Origin: Acidobacteriota bacterium
GTDB lineage: Bacteria > Acidobacteriota > UBA6911 > JACOSC01
NCBI GenBank assembly: GCA_016179055.1
Contig: JACOSC010000025.1
Location: forward strand, 1-64,000
Direction of reading: 5' to 3'
Length of the DNA: 64,000 nucleotides
Both the position numbers and the translations under genes were made by a program. This document shows positions 35,457 through 46,100 of the stretch, in pieces (within the stretch, counting starts at the first letter, position 1; each line of letters begins with the position of its first letter). The notes beneath the pieces were generated by a model, which saw only the letters and a list, made by a program, of their open reading frames with translations, was not told the origin of the DNA and ran no database searches.

Positions 35457-36733
35457 GCGCATCAGCAGGCCGCGAGCAGCAGCGACTGAAGTATGTCGCC
35501 TCGATCAATACTGAGACCCTCACTGAGGAGACTAGCCCCGACTACGAGATGCGGTACGTGGATATCGGCAACGTTGATTCCTCAGGCGTTATCCATGAGA
35601 TCGCCACATACCGCTTTGACGACGCGCCGAGCAGAGCCCGACGCGTGGTCCGCGATGGGGACGTCATTATTTCCACGGTTCGCACGTATTTGCAGGCGAT
35701 TGCTCCTATCCAAGAGTCTCCCGAAAACCTAATCGTCTCTACGGGCTTCGCGGTGGTCCGCCCGCAGGCAAGCGTGTTCGATCCAGGTTTCTGCAAGTAC
35801 GCACTGCGCGAGCCGGCCTTCCTCGCGGAAGTGGAAATGCGCTCAGCGGGTGTGAGCTACCCCGCTATCAACGCTTCCGATCTTGGTGACATCCCCATCC
35901 ACCTGCCGACGCTGCAACAGCAGCGGGCTGTAGCGGGCTACCTCGACCGGGAGACGGCGCGGCTGGATGCGCTGGTGGCGGCGAAGGAGCGGCTGTTCGG
36001 GCTGCTGGCTGAGAAGCGCCGGGCGCTCATCACCCGCGCCGTCACCCGCGGCCTCGACGCCCGCGCCCCTCTCCGCGACTCCGGCATCCCCTGGCTCGGC
36101 GAGATTCCGGTGCATTGGGAGACGAAGAGGCTCAAGCACTTTGCTACGATTTACTACGGACTAAGCCAACCACCGGAATACGTGCCGTGTGGCGTCCCGT
36201 TCTTACGCGCGACGAACGTAAAGCGCGGAGAGCTGTTCAAGGATGGGCTCGTATACGTTGACGAAGCTGATTTGCCTGAATCAAGAGTCGTGCGACTTCG
36301 CTCTGGCGACATTATCGTGGTGCGAAGCGGAGCGTATACAGGAGACTCCGCTATCGTCACCGAAGAATGGGGCGGAGCTGTAGCTGGTTACGACATGGTG
36401 GTTCGGATGGCCCGGGCTGCTGAGCCCGAGTACATATCGTTGGCTCTCCTGTGTCAGTATGTGCTCGAGGCGCAAATCGATCCATTGCGTCTCCGAGCTG
36501 CGCAACCCCATCTGAATGCGGAAGAGCTCGGCAACATTCAGTTCGCCATACCTCTCCTGTCGGAGCAGAGAGACATCGTGGCATACGTCGGTGCCGAAAC
36601 TACCAAGCTCGACGCGCTCCGATCTGCCACCGAGCGCACCATCGCTCTACTCAAGGAGCGTCGGGCCGCCCTCATCGCCGCGGCAGTAACGGGGCAAATT
36701 GATGTGAAGGAGGTGATGGCAAATGCCCGCTAG
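35453..36733 (+). CDS. hsdS: type I restriction-modification specificity subunit
   Basis: A 426-residue HsdS with two target-recognition domains separated by a conserved helical region: first TRD about 1-150, then LQQQRAVAGYLDRETARLDALV; second TRD about 215-360, then LSEQRDIVAYVGAETTKLDALR. The two repeats are the spacer helices that set the gap between the half-sites. The GTG start at 35453 overlaps hsdM. It chooses the bipartite target; the target itself cannot be read. Confidence 0.93.
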   Translation: MSASAGREQQRLKYVASINTETLTEETSPDYEMRYVDIGNVDSSGVIHEIATYRFDDAPSRARRVVRDGDVIISTVRTYLQAIAPIQESPENLIVSTGFAVVRPQASVFDPGFCKYALREPAFLAEVEMRSAGVSYPAINASDLGDIPIHLPTLQQQRAVAGYLDRETARLDALVAAKERLFGLLAEKRRALITRAVTRGLDARAPLRDSGIPWLGEIPVHWETKRLKHFATIYYGLSQPPEYVPCGVPFLRATNVKRGELFKDGLVYVDEADLPESRVVRLRSGDIIVVRSGAYTGDSAIVTEEWGGAVAGYDMVVRMARAAEPEYISLALLCQYVLEAQIDPLRLRAAQPHLNAEELGNIQFAIPLLSEQRDIVAYVGAETTKLDALRSATERTIALLKERRAALIAAAVTGQIDVKEVMANAR

Positions 36734-37904
36734 GGATAAGAAGAAGCCCGTCACGGCAGCCGTGCAGCCACAACTCCTCCGCTGGGCGAGGGAGCGCGTG
36801 CCCCTAACGACTGCCGCTCTCGCTAAGAAGGTCGGGCTCAAGGAGGAGCGGGTCATCGAGTGGGAAGCGACGGGCAAACTGACACTGGCGCAACTGGAGA
36901 AGGTCGCCGGCAAGACGTACACGCCCGTGGGGTATCTCTTCCTCCCCATACCGCCCCGGGAAGATCTGCCCATCGCCGATTTTCGCCGCGTGGCTGGCCA
37001 GCCAGTCGGCCGGCCAAGCCCCGACCTACTCGACACGATCTACGTGTGCCAGCAACGGCAGAACTGGTACCGAGAGCACCTGGTCGCGGAAGGAGAGAGG
37101 CCTCTGCCATTCGTCGGCAGCGCCAGGCTCACGGAGCAGCCGGCGATCGTGGCGGGGCGCATCCGGGCGGTGATCGGCCTCGATGACGCGTGGAGCGGGT
37201 CGGTCCGGAATACGAATGAAGCATTTCGCTCCCTGGTTGAGAAGGTGGAAGCAGCCTGCATTCTGGTGATACGGAACGGTGTGGTCGGCAATAACAACTA
37301 TCGCAAACTCAGCGTTTCGGAGTTCCGCGGCTTCGCGCTGTCTGACGAGTACGCGCCCCTCGTCTTCATTAATGCTGGCGACTGGCCCGCCGCGAAGATT
37401 TTCACCCTGGCACACGAACTCGGTCATATTTGGCTTGGGCACTCCGGCGTCTCCGACGCGGATATGGAATCGGACCACCAGGAAGAACACTTCTGCAACG
37501 AGGTGGCGGCGGAGGTGCTCGCGCCCATGGCCGAGTTTCGGGACGCCTGGCGCAAAACCGCCGATCCCTTGGATGAGGCGCGGCGGCTGGCCGATCTGTT
37601 CAAGGTGAGCATGCTGGTGGCGCTCATTCGCGCTCGGGCCGCTGGCCTTATCTCGCAGAAGAAGTTTGACGCCCTGTACGAGGCCGAGCGTGAAGGCTTT
37701 CCGCCCACGGAGAGTAAGACGGGTGAGAAAGGCGGGGGCGATTTTTACAGGACGCAGGGCAGCCGCCTGAGCAAGCGGTTCGCTCGCGCGGTGATCGTGA
37801 GCGCTCTCGAAGGGCGCACCACGTTCACAGAGGCGTTCCACCTGCTGGGGCTAAGGGAAGGAACGTTCGATGAATACGCTCGGAAACTGGGGGTCGTTCA
37901 CTGA
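36723..37904 (+). CDS. XRE-HTH/ImmA-IrrE metallopeptidase inside the RM operon
   Basis: A 393-residue protein. The N-terminus is a helix-turn-helix-like region (TTAALAKKVGLKEERVIEWE), and residues about 180-300 are an ImmA/IrrE peptidase domain with the zinc motif H231-E-L-G-H235 (AHELGHIWLG). Such proteins cleave a repressor or antitoxin in other systems. It overlaps hsdS by 11 bases and the DUF4411 gene by TGATG at 37904, so it is part of one transcript. In this operon it could control either the DUF4411 protein or the S24-fused HsdR. Confidence 0.88.
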   Translation: MPARDKKKPVTAAVQPQLLRWARERVPLTTAALAKKVGLKEERVIEWEATGKLTLAQLEKVAGKTYTPVGYLFLPIPPREDLPIADFRRVAGQPVGRPSPDLLDTIYVCQQRQNWYREHLVAEGERPLPFVGSARLTEQPAIVAGRIRAVIGLDDAWSGSVRNTNEAFRSLVEKVEAACILVIRNGVVGNNNYRKLSVSEFRGFALSDEYAPLVFINAGDWPAAKIFTLAHELGHIWLGHSGVSDADMESDHQEEHFCNEVAAEVLAPMAEFRDAWRKTADPLDEARRLADLFKVSMLVALIRARAAGLISQKKFDALYEAEREGFPPTESKTGEKGGGDFYRTQGSRLSKRFARAVIVSALEGRTTFTEAFHLLGLREGTFDEYARKLGVVH

Positions 37905-38401
37905 TGGCCTACCTGCTTGATGCTGACGTGTTCATATCGGCGAAGCGGCATCATTATCGCTTCATCGTCTGCCCGGGATTCTGGGAGTGGTTGCTCCATG
38001 CGAACGGACGCGGGAGGGTCTTCAGCATCGACAAGGTTCAGCGTGAGTTAAAAAATGGAACGGACGAACTTGCGGCTTGGGCTGAGGAGCAGTCAACGTC
38101 ATTCTTCCTTGAGGGGGACGCCCAGGTTATCGAGGCGGCGGAGAGGGTGAGCGCGTGGGCGCACCAGCAGCATTACGAGCCGCAGGCCATCTCGGAGTTC
38201 TTCAGGTCCGCGGATTACTGGCTTGTCGCGCACGCGATATCGAGGGGATGGAAAGTGATCACGCACGAAGTCTCGGCCCCCGAATCGAAGAAGAAGATCA
38301 AGCTGCCCGACGCCTGCGCCGCGGTCGGGGTAGCGACCACGAGTCCGTTTCAGATGTTGGAAGACGAGGGGGCGCGGTTTGTCCTGGGGGTGCGATTATG
38401 A
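37904..38401 (+). CDS. DUF4411 PIN-like protein
   Basis: A 165-residue protein with a PIN-like core: LLDADVFISAKRHH at the N-terminus, SADYWLVAHAIS and KKIKLPDACAAV near the C-terminus, each with conserved acids. DUF4411 proteins are usually paired with ImmA/IrrE proteins like the preceding gene and are considered toxin-like. It overlaps hsdR by ATGA at 38398. Confidence 0.85.
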   Translation: MAYLLDADVFISAKRHHYRFIVCPGFWEWLLHANGRGRVFSIDKVQRELKNGTDELAAWAEEQSTSFFLEGDAQVIEAAERVSAWAHQQHYEPQAISEFFRSADYWLVAHAISRGWKVITHEVSAPESKKKIKLPDACAAVGVATTSPFQMLEDEGARFVLGVRL

Positions 38402-41400
38402 CACAAACGAACGAAGCGGCCTTCGAGACCGTCATTGAAGCCCATTTCCTCGCCAACGGCTACGTGTGGGTGAGTCGGGACGGATTCGACCGCGAACGGG
38501 CGATCTTCCCCGAAGTCGTCCTCGATTTCATCCGTCAGACCCAGCCGAAGGAGTGGGCCAAGTTGGAGGCGCTGCATGGGGACAAGACCGGCGAACAGAT
38601 TCTCGGCGACCTGTGTAAGTGGATGGATGCCAATGGCTCGATCGCGACGCTGCGCCACGGCTTCAAGTGCTACGGACGGACGCTGCACGCAGCCTACTTC
38701 AAGGCGGCGCACGAGCTGAACCCGGAGCTTGAGGCGCGTTACGCCGCGAACCGTCTAGGGATCACCCGGCAGCTTCACTTCTCGTCGCGCTCGGAGAAAT
38801 CTCTCGATGTCACGCTGAGCCTGAATGGCATCCCCGTCGCCACGCTGGAGCTGAAGAACCCGCTCACGGGGCAGACCGCCGAGGACGCGCGCCGGCAGTA
38901 CAAGCAGGACCGCGACCCGCGCGAGCCGATCTTCGAGTTCAAGCGCCGCACGCTGGTGCACTTCTCCGTGGACACCGAAGCGGTGCTGATGACTACGCGC
39001 CTCGCAGGCACGGCCACTCACTTCCTGCCGTTCGACAAGGGCTGCGGGGGCGGCGCGGGCAACCCGCCGGACCCGGCGGGACGCACCTACCGCACGGCCT
39101 ATCTCTGGGAGGAAGCGCTGCAGCGGGACAGCCTGCTCGATCTCCTGGCCAGATTCATTCATATTCAGATGGAAGAGAAGCGCGCGGAAGACGGACGAAA
39201 GGTTAAGACCGAAACAATGATTTTCCCCCGTTATCACCAGCTCCAGGCCGTGCGTATGCTGGTGGAGGCGGCCCGCCGCGAGGGCGTGGGAAACAACTAT
39301 CTCGTCGAGCACTCGGCCGGCAGCGGCAAGAGCAACACGATCGGCTGGCTGGCGCACAGGTTGGCGTCGCTGCACGACGCCGCGAATCAGCGCGTATTCG
39401 ACAGCGTCATCGTGGTAACCGATCGGGTTGTGCTCGATCAGCAGTTGCAGGACACGATCTACCAGTTCGAACATAAACGCGGCGTGGTGCAGAAGATTGA
39501 CGAGAGTTCTCGGCAACTGGCGGAAGCGCTCGAGAACGCGGTGCCGGTGGTCATCACCACGTTGCAGAAGTTCCCATTCGTCTCGCGCCAGTTGCTCAAG
39601 ATGGCAGAGGAGCGCGGCGAGAGTGGTACCGGCACGCTGCCGACCCGCCGCTGCGCCGTGATCATCGACGAGGCGCACAGCTCGCAGGGCGGCGAGACCG
39701 CCACCGACCTCAAGGAGGTTCTGGGCGGCGAGGCGTTGCGGGAAGAGGCGAAGCTAAAGGCCTCCGATGAGGGTCAGGAGGACATGGAGGAACTCTTCCG
39801 CAGCATGGCCAAGCGCGGTCGGCAGGCGAACTTGAGCTTCTTCGCCTTCACGGCGACTCCCAAGCACAAGACCCTCGCCGTCTTCGGTCGCGACGGGCGG
39901 CCGGCCCACCGCTACACGATGCGCCAGGCAATCGAGGAGGAATTCATCCTTGATGTGCTGAAGCACTACACGACATACGCCGTTTACATCAAACTTCTCA
40001 AGGCATGCTCTGACGACCCAAACGTCGAGCGCAAGAAGGCGGCGAAGGCACTGGCGCGGTTCCTAAGGCTGCACCCGCACAACATCGCGCAGAAGACCGA
40101 GGTGATGGTCGAGCACTTCAACGCCGTCACTCGCCACAGGATTGGTGGCCGAGCCAAGGCGATGGTTGTAACGGGATCTCGACTCGAAGCGGTGCGCTAC
40201 AAGCAGAGCTTCGACCGGTACATTAAGGAGAAGGGCTATCCCATCAAGACTCTGGTCTCGTTCTCCGGTACAGTGCAGGACGACAAACTCTCCAATGTGA
40301 CCTACACGGAAGAGGGAATGAACCTCGGGATTCGCGAGAAGGAGTTGCCGGAGAAGTTCGCGACGCAGGAATACCATGTTCTTCTGGTGGCGGAGAAGTA
40401 CCAGACGGGCTTCGACCAACCGCTGTTGCACACGATGTATGTGGACAAGCGACTGGCGGGTATCCAAGCTGTACAGACCCTGTCGAGGCTGAACCGCACC
40501 CACCCGCTCAAGGAAGACACCTTCGTCCTCGACTTCGTGAACGACCGCGAGGAGATCCGCGAGGCGTTCAAGACGTACTACGAGGGCGCAGAAATGGGCG
40601 ACGAAGTCGACCCGGCGCGCATGTATCAGCTAAAGGGCGAGCTGGACACCTCGGGCATCTACCTGGCCGAAGAGCTCGAGCGGTTCTGCACGGTCTACTT
40701 CAAGCCCAAGCAGCGGCAGAGCGCCGCGGATCATCAGGCGATGAATGCGGCGCTGGATCCGGCGGTCTCGCGATTTACGGTGCGCCAGCGCGACGACGAG
40801 GACGAAGCGGAGTTGTGGCGGGGGAAGGTGCAGGCGTTCCGCAACCTGTACGGATTCCTCAGCCAGGTGATCCCATATCAGGACTCGGACCTCGAGCGGC
40901 TGTACGTGTTCCTCCGTCATCTGGCCGCGAAGTTGCCCCGGCGACGAAGCGGCCCGGCCTACCAGTTCGACGACGAGGTGCGGCTCGAGTACTACCGCCT
41001 GCAGAAGATCAGCGAGGGCTCGATCTCGCTGCAAGATGGCGATGCCCGACGCCTGGACGGTCCCACGGACGTCGGCAGCGGCCTCGTACGGTTGCAGCCT
41101 ATGCCGCTGTCGCAGTTGATCGACATCGTGAACGAACGGTTCGGGACGGACTTCAACCAGGCCGATCAACTCTTCTTCGATCAGATGGTCGAGGCCGCCA
41201 TGGACGACGATGGACTGCGGCAGGCGGCGGCGGTGAATCCGGGAGACAAGTTCGAGTTGCTGTTCAAGAATCTGCTCGAAAGTCTCTTTGTGGAGCGCAT
41301 GGATCAGAATGAGGAGATCTTCGTGCGCTTTATGAACGACCTGCCGTTCCAGAAGGTTGTAACGGCTTGGATGGCGTCAGAGGCCTACCGGCGGCTGCGG

Positions 41401-41943
41401 GCTTGCTCCGCCGATGCCGGCGCCGGCAGCGATCAACGGTCGGGAACGTCAAGGCTTCGCATCGTTCGGCCGCGTCCCGAGGAGTGCTACGTCACTTGCG
41501 TTCCGCTCATTCCGCTTGAGGCGGCGGCGGGCGCGTTCAGCGACCCGCAACTCGTCGAGAACAGTGACTGGGAGTGGGTTGCCATCAACCCGACCCGCAA
41601 GCTCCGTCCGGGGATGTTCGTCGCCCGGGTGGTCGGTAAGTCAATGGAACCGACTATTCCGGACGGTTCCTATTGCCTGTTCGCCACGCCCGTTACCGGC
41701 ACGCGGCAAGGGAAGATCGTGCTTGTCCAGCTCCACGATGCCGCCGACCCCGAAACGGGTGAACGCTACACCGTAAAGCGCTACGAGAGCGGGAAGGTCC
41801 CCATTGAGGGATCGTGGCGTCACGCCAAGATCATCCTGAAGCCGATCAACCCCGACTTCGCGCCGATCGAACTCAGTGGCGCAGAGGAGGGCCAGCTCCA
41901 GGTTATCGCCGAATGGCTCGTGGTCCTCGGTCGCGGCCAATGA
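38398..41943 (+). CDS. hsdR: type I restriction HsdR with a C-terminal LexA/S24 peptidase domain
   Basis: A 1181-residue motor and nuclease subunit. The N-terminal PD-(D/E)XK nuclease has Asp137 and Glu151-x-Lys153 (TLELKNPL), then SF2 helicase Walker A with Lys311 (AGSGKSN) and DEAH at 424-427. The HsdR part ends near residue 1000. After a Gly/Ser-rich linker comes an S24 (LexA/UmuD) peptidase: putative cleavage site Ala1044-Gly1045 in LEAAAGAFSDP, nucleophile Ser1082 in VGKSMEPTIPDG, general base Lys1127 in RYTVKRYES. The cleavage-site-to-Ser spacing (about 37) matches LexA (35) and UmuD (36). One continuous frame supports a true fusion. The start at 38398 overlaps the DUF4411 stop codon. 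Confidence 0.93.
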   Translation: MTQTNEAAFETVIEAHFLANGYVWVSRDGFDRERAIFPEVVLDFIRQTQPKEWAKLEALHGDKTGEQILGDLCKWMDANGSIATLRHGFKCYGRTLHAAYFKAAHELNPELEARYAANRLGITRQLHFSSRSEKSLDVTLSLNGIPVATLELKNPLTGQTAEDARRQYKQDRDPREPIFEFKRRTLVHFSVDTEAVLMTTRLAGTATHFLPFDKGCGGGAGNPPDPAGRTYRTAYLWEEALQRDSLLDLLARFIHIQMEEKRAEDGRKVKTETMIFPRYHQLQAVRMLVEAARREGVGNNYLVEHSAGSGKSNTIGWLAHRLASLHDAANQRVFDSVIVVTDRVVLDQQLQDTIYQFEHKRGVVQKIDESSRQLAEALENAVPVVITTLQKFPFVSRQLLKMAEERGESGTGTLPTRRCAVIIDEAHSSQGGETATDLKEVLGGEALREEAKLKASDEGQEDMEELFRSMAKRGRQANLSFFAFTATPKHKTLAVFGRDGRPAHRYTMRQAIEEEFILDVLKHYTTYAVYIKLLKACSDDPNVERKKAAKALARFLRLHPHNIAQKTEVMVEHFNAVTRHRIGGRAKAMVVTGSRLEAVRYKQSFDRYIKEKGYPIKTLVSFSGTVQDDKLSNVTYTEEGMNLGIREKELPEKFATQEYHVLLVAEKYQTGFDQPLLHTMYVDKRLAGIQAVQTLSRLNRTHPLKEDTFVLDFVNDREEIREAFKTYYEGAEMGDEVDPARMYQLKGELDTSGIYLAEELERFCTVYFKPKQRQSAADHQAMNAALDPAVSRFTVRQRDDEDEAELWRGKVQAFRNLYGFLSQVIPYQDSDLERLYVFLRHLAAKLPRRRSGPAYQFDDEVRLEYYRLQKISEGSISLQDGDARRLDGPTDVGSGLVRLQPMPLSQLIDIVNERFGTDFNQADQLFFDQMVEAAMDDDGLRQAAAVNPGDKFELLFKNLLESLFVERMDQNEEIFVRFMNDLPFQKVVTAWMASEAYRRLRACSADAGAGSDQRSGTSRLRIVRPRPEECYVTCVPLIPLEAAAGAFSDPQLVENSDWEWVAINPTRKLRPGMFVARVVGKSMEPTIPDGSYCLFATPVTGTRQGKIVLVQLHDAADPETGERYTVKRYESGKVPIEGSWRHAKIILKPINPDFAPIELSGAEEGQLQVIAEWLVVLGRGQ

Positions 41944-42420
41944 CGACGCAAGGCGCGCCTAGCAACCGGTTGCCGCCGACGGCGCGGCACGCCGCCGCTG
42001 AACCGGCGCGTTGGCGAAGTTTTTAATACGTCAACGGCAGAGATTTTAGAGGGGCTAATAATTGTCTTAAAGTCGTGCGCCTGTCTCACAAAAGTCGGGG
42101 AGATGCGCCAGAGTTAGTCTAACTATTTTTGGCACATAACCTCTTATCTAGCGCCTACTCACTCATCTCGAGGGTCTTAGCCAACCGCAACCATACCGGC
42201 ATATGTAGGTCAGCACTTAAACCGTTCGGAGGTCGAGAAGGCGCCGATCAGAAAGTTATCGTTTGAAATCGGATCAGGAAAACCTCCCGTCACAGATTTT
42301 AGAGAGCTTGGTGGCAACGGGCGGATAGGCGACTCGCTGGAGGCATGGACCCGAAAGGGCAGAAGTCCGTCGGCATCGCCAGTCCAGGACAGCACCGCGC
42401 CCTCATTTTACTCAGTTCTA
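41944..42420. other. intergenic gap and right edge of the GC-rich block
   Basis: The gap lies between convergent hsdR (plus) and the AbiEii-type gene (minus). A GC-rich inverted stretch around 41970-42020 marks the end of the high-GC segment; from about 42030 the composition returns to the local average. No gene or known element is visible. Confidence 0.45.
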
Positions 42421-43116
42421 TTATTGTTGCCCTGGACGCAGACGTTGTATAAGCTCTTCCGCCATAGGAACTAGAAATGTCCTTAGCTCTTCCAGGCCGA
42501 GCGGCTTAATCATGCGCGGCAATTTGCGCAATTTTTGTACTCTGTGTAAGTTGGTCGCAAAGACAAGAGTACCGTCTTCGCCGTCGAACACCGCGTCCTT
42601 TTCACGCGCCCGACCGATCAGGTAGTCCAGTGTATAGCGCGACTCTTTAAGAATGAAAAAGAGGTCACAGTAGTCCTTCAGGTCTGGTGGTTCTCTGCCA
42701 TAGATCGCGCAGATTTTGTTTACGGCTATATCCTCGAAAGAGTCCATGACAATTCGTTCGTGTGTTTGGGGCTCATCCATCTGTGCGGCCACGTCTTTAA
42801 TAAACTCAAGCTTGAGCTGATTTTCTATCTGACCCTCCGGGTAGACAAAAAATCTTCCAAAGTCGGCGTCCGTCTCGGGCTGTTCATCGATAGTCAGTCC
42901 TACAGAGGCCAAAATCTCCTGGACTTTTCTGAAGTCTTTATCCAGCGGGTCCGGCTTCCGGGTAAAAAAGTCCAAGTCATCCGAATAGCGATGTTGCAGG
43001 TAGAACTCAGACAACGCGGTGCCGCCCGAAAGGAAATATCCTTCATCGCCGAATCCACGATCAAACAGGGCCATCAGCACTTTGCTTTGCAGATCGGTAA
43101 GAACTTTAAACGGCAT
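42421..43116 (-). CDS. AbiEii/AbiGii-type nucleotidyltransferase toxin
   Basis: A 231-residue nucleotidyltransferase with FLSGGTALSEFYLQHRYSDD (DNA polymerase-beta-like fold), catalytic DLDFF, and the C-terminal motif DIAVNKICAIYGREPPDLKDYCDL of AbiEii/AbiGii toxins. These toxins typically cause reversible growth arrest by modifying tRNA. The ATG at 43116 (MPFKVLTDLQSKV) follows GAGG and overlaps the end of the STAND gene by 11 bases. There is no separate AbiEi antitoxin gene. Confidence 0.88.
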   Translation of the reverse strand: MPFKVLTDLQSKVLMALFDRGFGDEGYFLSGGTALSEFYLQHRYSDDLDFFTRKPDPLDKDFRKVQEILASVGLTIDEQPETDADFGRFFVYPEGQIENQLKLEFIKDVAAQMDEPQTHERIVMDSFEDIAVNKICAIYGREPPDLKDYCDLFFILKESRYTLDYLIGRAREKDAVFDGEDGTLVFATNLHRVQKLRKLPRMIKPLGLEELRTFLVPMAEELIQRLRPGQQ

Positions 43117-46100
43117 GTCGCCAGACCTCAAGCGCCGCTTCCAGCATCTTGCGCTTTTTTTCCGGAAGATCCACTTGCGGCAACGCTTCTTCAATATCTT
43201 CGACGGTCAGCCATCGCTTTGCATCTTTCCATGCGGCATATTTCAAAATCCGACCAATAGCCCAAATCCGCTGGTCGGAATTCTTGTCCTGAATGTACCG
43301 GCGCAGATCGTTTACGTCTTCATCATAGTCCCATACGATCTGACGGGAGACTTCTCCTTCTAGGCGATTCATCACTTCACGCAGCCAGTCACGCGCGCGC
43401 GGTGGCGTGGCGGGGTCCTGCAATACACGCTCAATCTCACGCTTGCGCCCTTCGTAAAACCGCGACATAGGCCCTTCAATGATCGTTTCCTCTTGCTCTA
43501 TGCCTGCAGTCAGCCGGCGGCGCAATATTTCGTCATTGGGGTACATCTCAACCAGCTTGAACGCCAGGGGCCAGAATCCGGGTTTGGCGCCGGTCAAGCC
43601 GTTAGCGACGGCGCGTGCAGACTCTTCGCCCTTCCTGGCAAAATCGAGCAGCAGGTTTCCGTCACTTTCTTGGTCAAGCAGACCTTTCAGATCAAAGAAA
43701 AGGGAGGTATCCGTTTGAGCAACGTTCAGAACCAACTCAATAAGACGTCCTCTGTTATTACGGTAAAGGATTTCCCAGAATTTATGGGTGTCATAGGGGT
43801 CTAGAGGGTTCCACTGCTTCTCCGAAATCTCGGACTGTTGGATAAGCTTTTCGAGAAACTTAAATCCGCGCTCCGTATCATCTTGCGCCAGACCGGCGGC
43901 CAATTGATCAAAGTGCCGACCGCTGGTTGATGACGCAACCGGTAGTTCGTGTTCCAGGCAACACCAGGCAAACTCGGCCAAGCTGCCTTTCAACGCATGA
44001 CCACCTTGTACCCAAAAAGCTAACTGGCGAACGGCAACCGCGGCATATTCAAAATACTCGCCGGCAATTACCTTTAGAAGCTGCTCGAGCTGATCTGCCA
44101 TATCGGCGCGAAATTCAAGGGTGTCTGCAACGTATTTCGGAGTAACCTGTTTATTCTGAATCAGAGTCTTAACACGTGTTACAGTCGTCGGACCTACGCC
44201 AAGCCAAGCGGTGGCTTGCACAATAGCCGCTCCAAAGGGAGCACCCGAATCGGTTAATTCGTCCAGACGCGCCTCTGCCGCTTCTCGGTCCCGCTGCGCC
44301 CAACCTTGCCAGTAGGCGGCAAAGGCGCGCACGCTCTCGGGCTCGGGTTGTGCGCCAAATTCCTCTATGCGGTTTTGATAGCTCAACTCTTTATCCGCGC
44401 TTCCAAGAAAGAAGAAAAAAGTGCTGGATTTCTGCGCGGATGGAGATACTAGCCATGCCACTAAATCAGCCGTTAGAAGGCTGGGTTCCTTAACCACATC
44501 ACAGGCTAGCGCTTTGAGCTCGTGCGCGAAACGCGGATGGTCATCAGCCAAGATACCGCCACTCATATCATTTCCTGCCCAGCGTTTCAATCGTATGGCG
44601 AAGCCTGCTTGCCCCAGACTGTCTTCTAACTGTTGCAAGCCGGTAATACATTGGCGAAACCTATTCTGCAGATCGGATGGTAGCGTTACTGCTCCTTGTT
44701 CAAGTTGTTTAGAAAGATGCTCTCGCATTAAGCGAAGCGCCCTAAGAAGTGACGCTATATCAAGGCCGGCCTTGTCGGAACGAGCCCATTCCACGAGTTT
44801 TTTAAACAGTTCCAATGCCTCCTGATCCTGGCCAGCGCGAATACCTAATTGTGCAGTTAACCACGGCAATTTATCAAGTGCCGCTTTCGCAACCTCATCA
44901 CTCTGGTTCGCGAGGCACATCAGAATATCCACCAGATTACAAGCATAGTCGTAAAAGTCATTGTACGTAAAGTCCGGCTTCCAGTCTAAGGGCTCTGAAC
45001 CGGTACTCTGGCGAGCGCGGAACCACTTGTCAACCCAAGCGGCGGCCACCGCTTTAACAACAACTAGCTTTCCTTCCTTTGAAGCCTTGTCCGAGATGAA
45101 TTCGTTAAGCAACTCGATCCGCTCACCAAGAGGAAGCGGCATCTGGGGATGGGACGGATGAAAACATTCGATCAGCACTCCGGTTGCATTATTAGCATAG
45201 GTTTCATTCTCAGCCTCTGCCAACAGCCATAACAGGCGGACAGATCTCCGACTCGTACTTGCGCGAAAGATCAACTGCTCAAGCGTCCTTACGAGTTCAC
45301 GGCGTTCGTTATCTGCGATCCCAAGTCGAGTTTCCCTGTTGCTGTTTAGTAAACCGGATTCGAGCAAGCGTACTGTGTAATCCGGTACAGTACCTGCAAC
45401 CAGCGTCAATAGTTTTGCATTTTTAAGGGCCGCCTGAAAATTCTCTAGTGGGCCGCTGTGTGTAGAAAATTCCTTCCAAAACCGTGCTACCTCATCTCCA
45501 GTTACGCCGCTAAGCCTTTTTAACAAACGAATACGTCCTGGCTCGTCCAGCCTTCCAAATAAGGCAAGCATCACTTGTTGCCGTCCTTGCAGAAGTTTTG
45601 AAACCAGAGAATTGGCGAGCATGGGAATGGTTATCGCGACAAAGGATCCTCCGCGTTTCGCCAATCCCGCCTTTTCGAGTTCTGGCAATTTTAAAAGCAC
45701 ATTATGCCGATCCCATCCTTCCCCAAACAATTCGCAAATGACGTTAAGTTCATTTTCAAAGGCTCCGGAAATCCCCACATGCGTCAGAAGCGAGAACAAC
45801 TGAGCACCGTGGAGCGCATCGGGACCGAGTTCTTTTTTGATCCGATCCTCGAATTCCTGCCCTACTTGCTCGGCGAAGTCCTCTGACGTGTCTCGCAATT
45901 TGTTTCCAACACTAGCAGCCACCAGGAGCACTCCCGGAACTCCACCGGCATTACGGATAATCCAATCCTCAATGGAAAAATCCAAAGGCCGGCCGGCAGC
46001 TCTCAGAAGCTTTCGGGCATTTTCTTCCGAGAGGGGCTGAAGATGTACAGACTGTACCCGTTCATCGCGCCCGTAAGACGGCGCGGGGGCGTTGGCTGAG

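Noticed and set aside
33468-36733. BREX or DISARM system
   Set aside because: Core genes pglZ, brxC or drmA/B are absent; the content is that of a type I RM operon.
42210-42395. Small minus-strand frame between hsdR and the AbiEii gene
   Set aside because: No start context and no motif; ordinary background frame.
42421-43116. Classical AbiE pair (AbiEi + AbiEii)
   Set aside because: No AbiEi gene with a winged-helix N-terminus exists; the upstream partner is the STAND protein.
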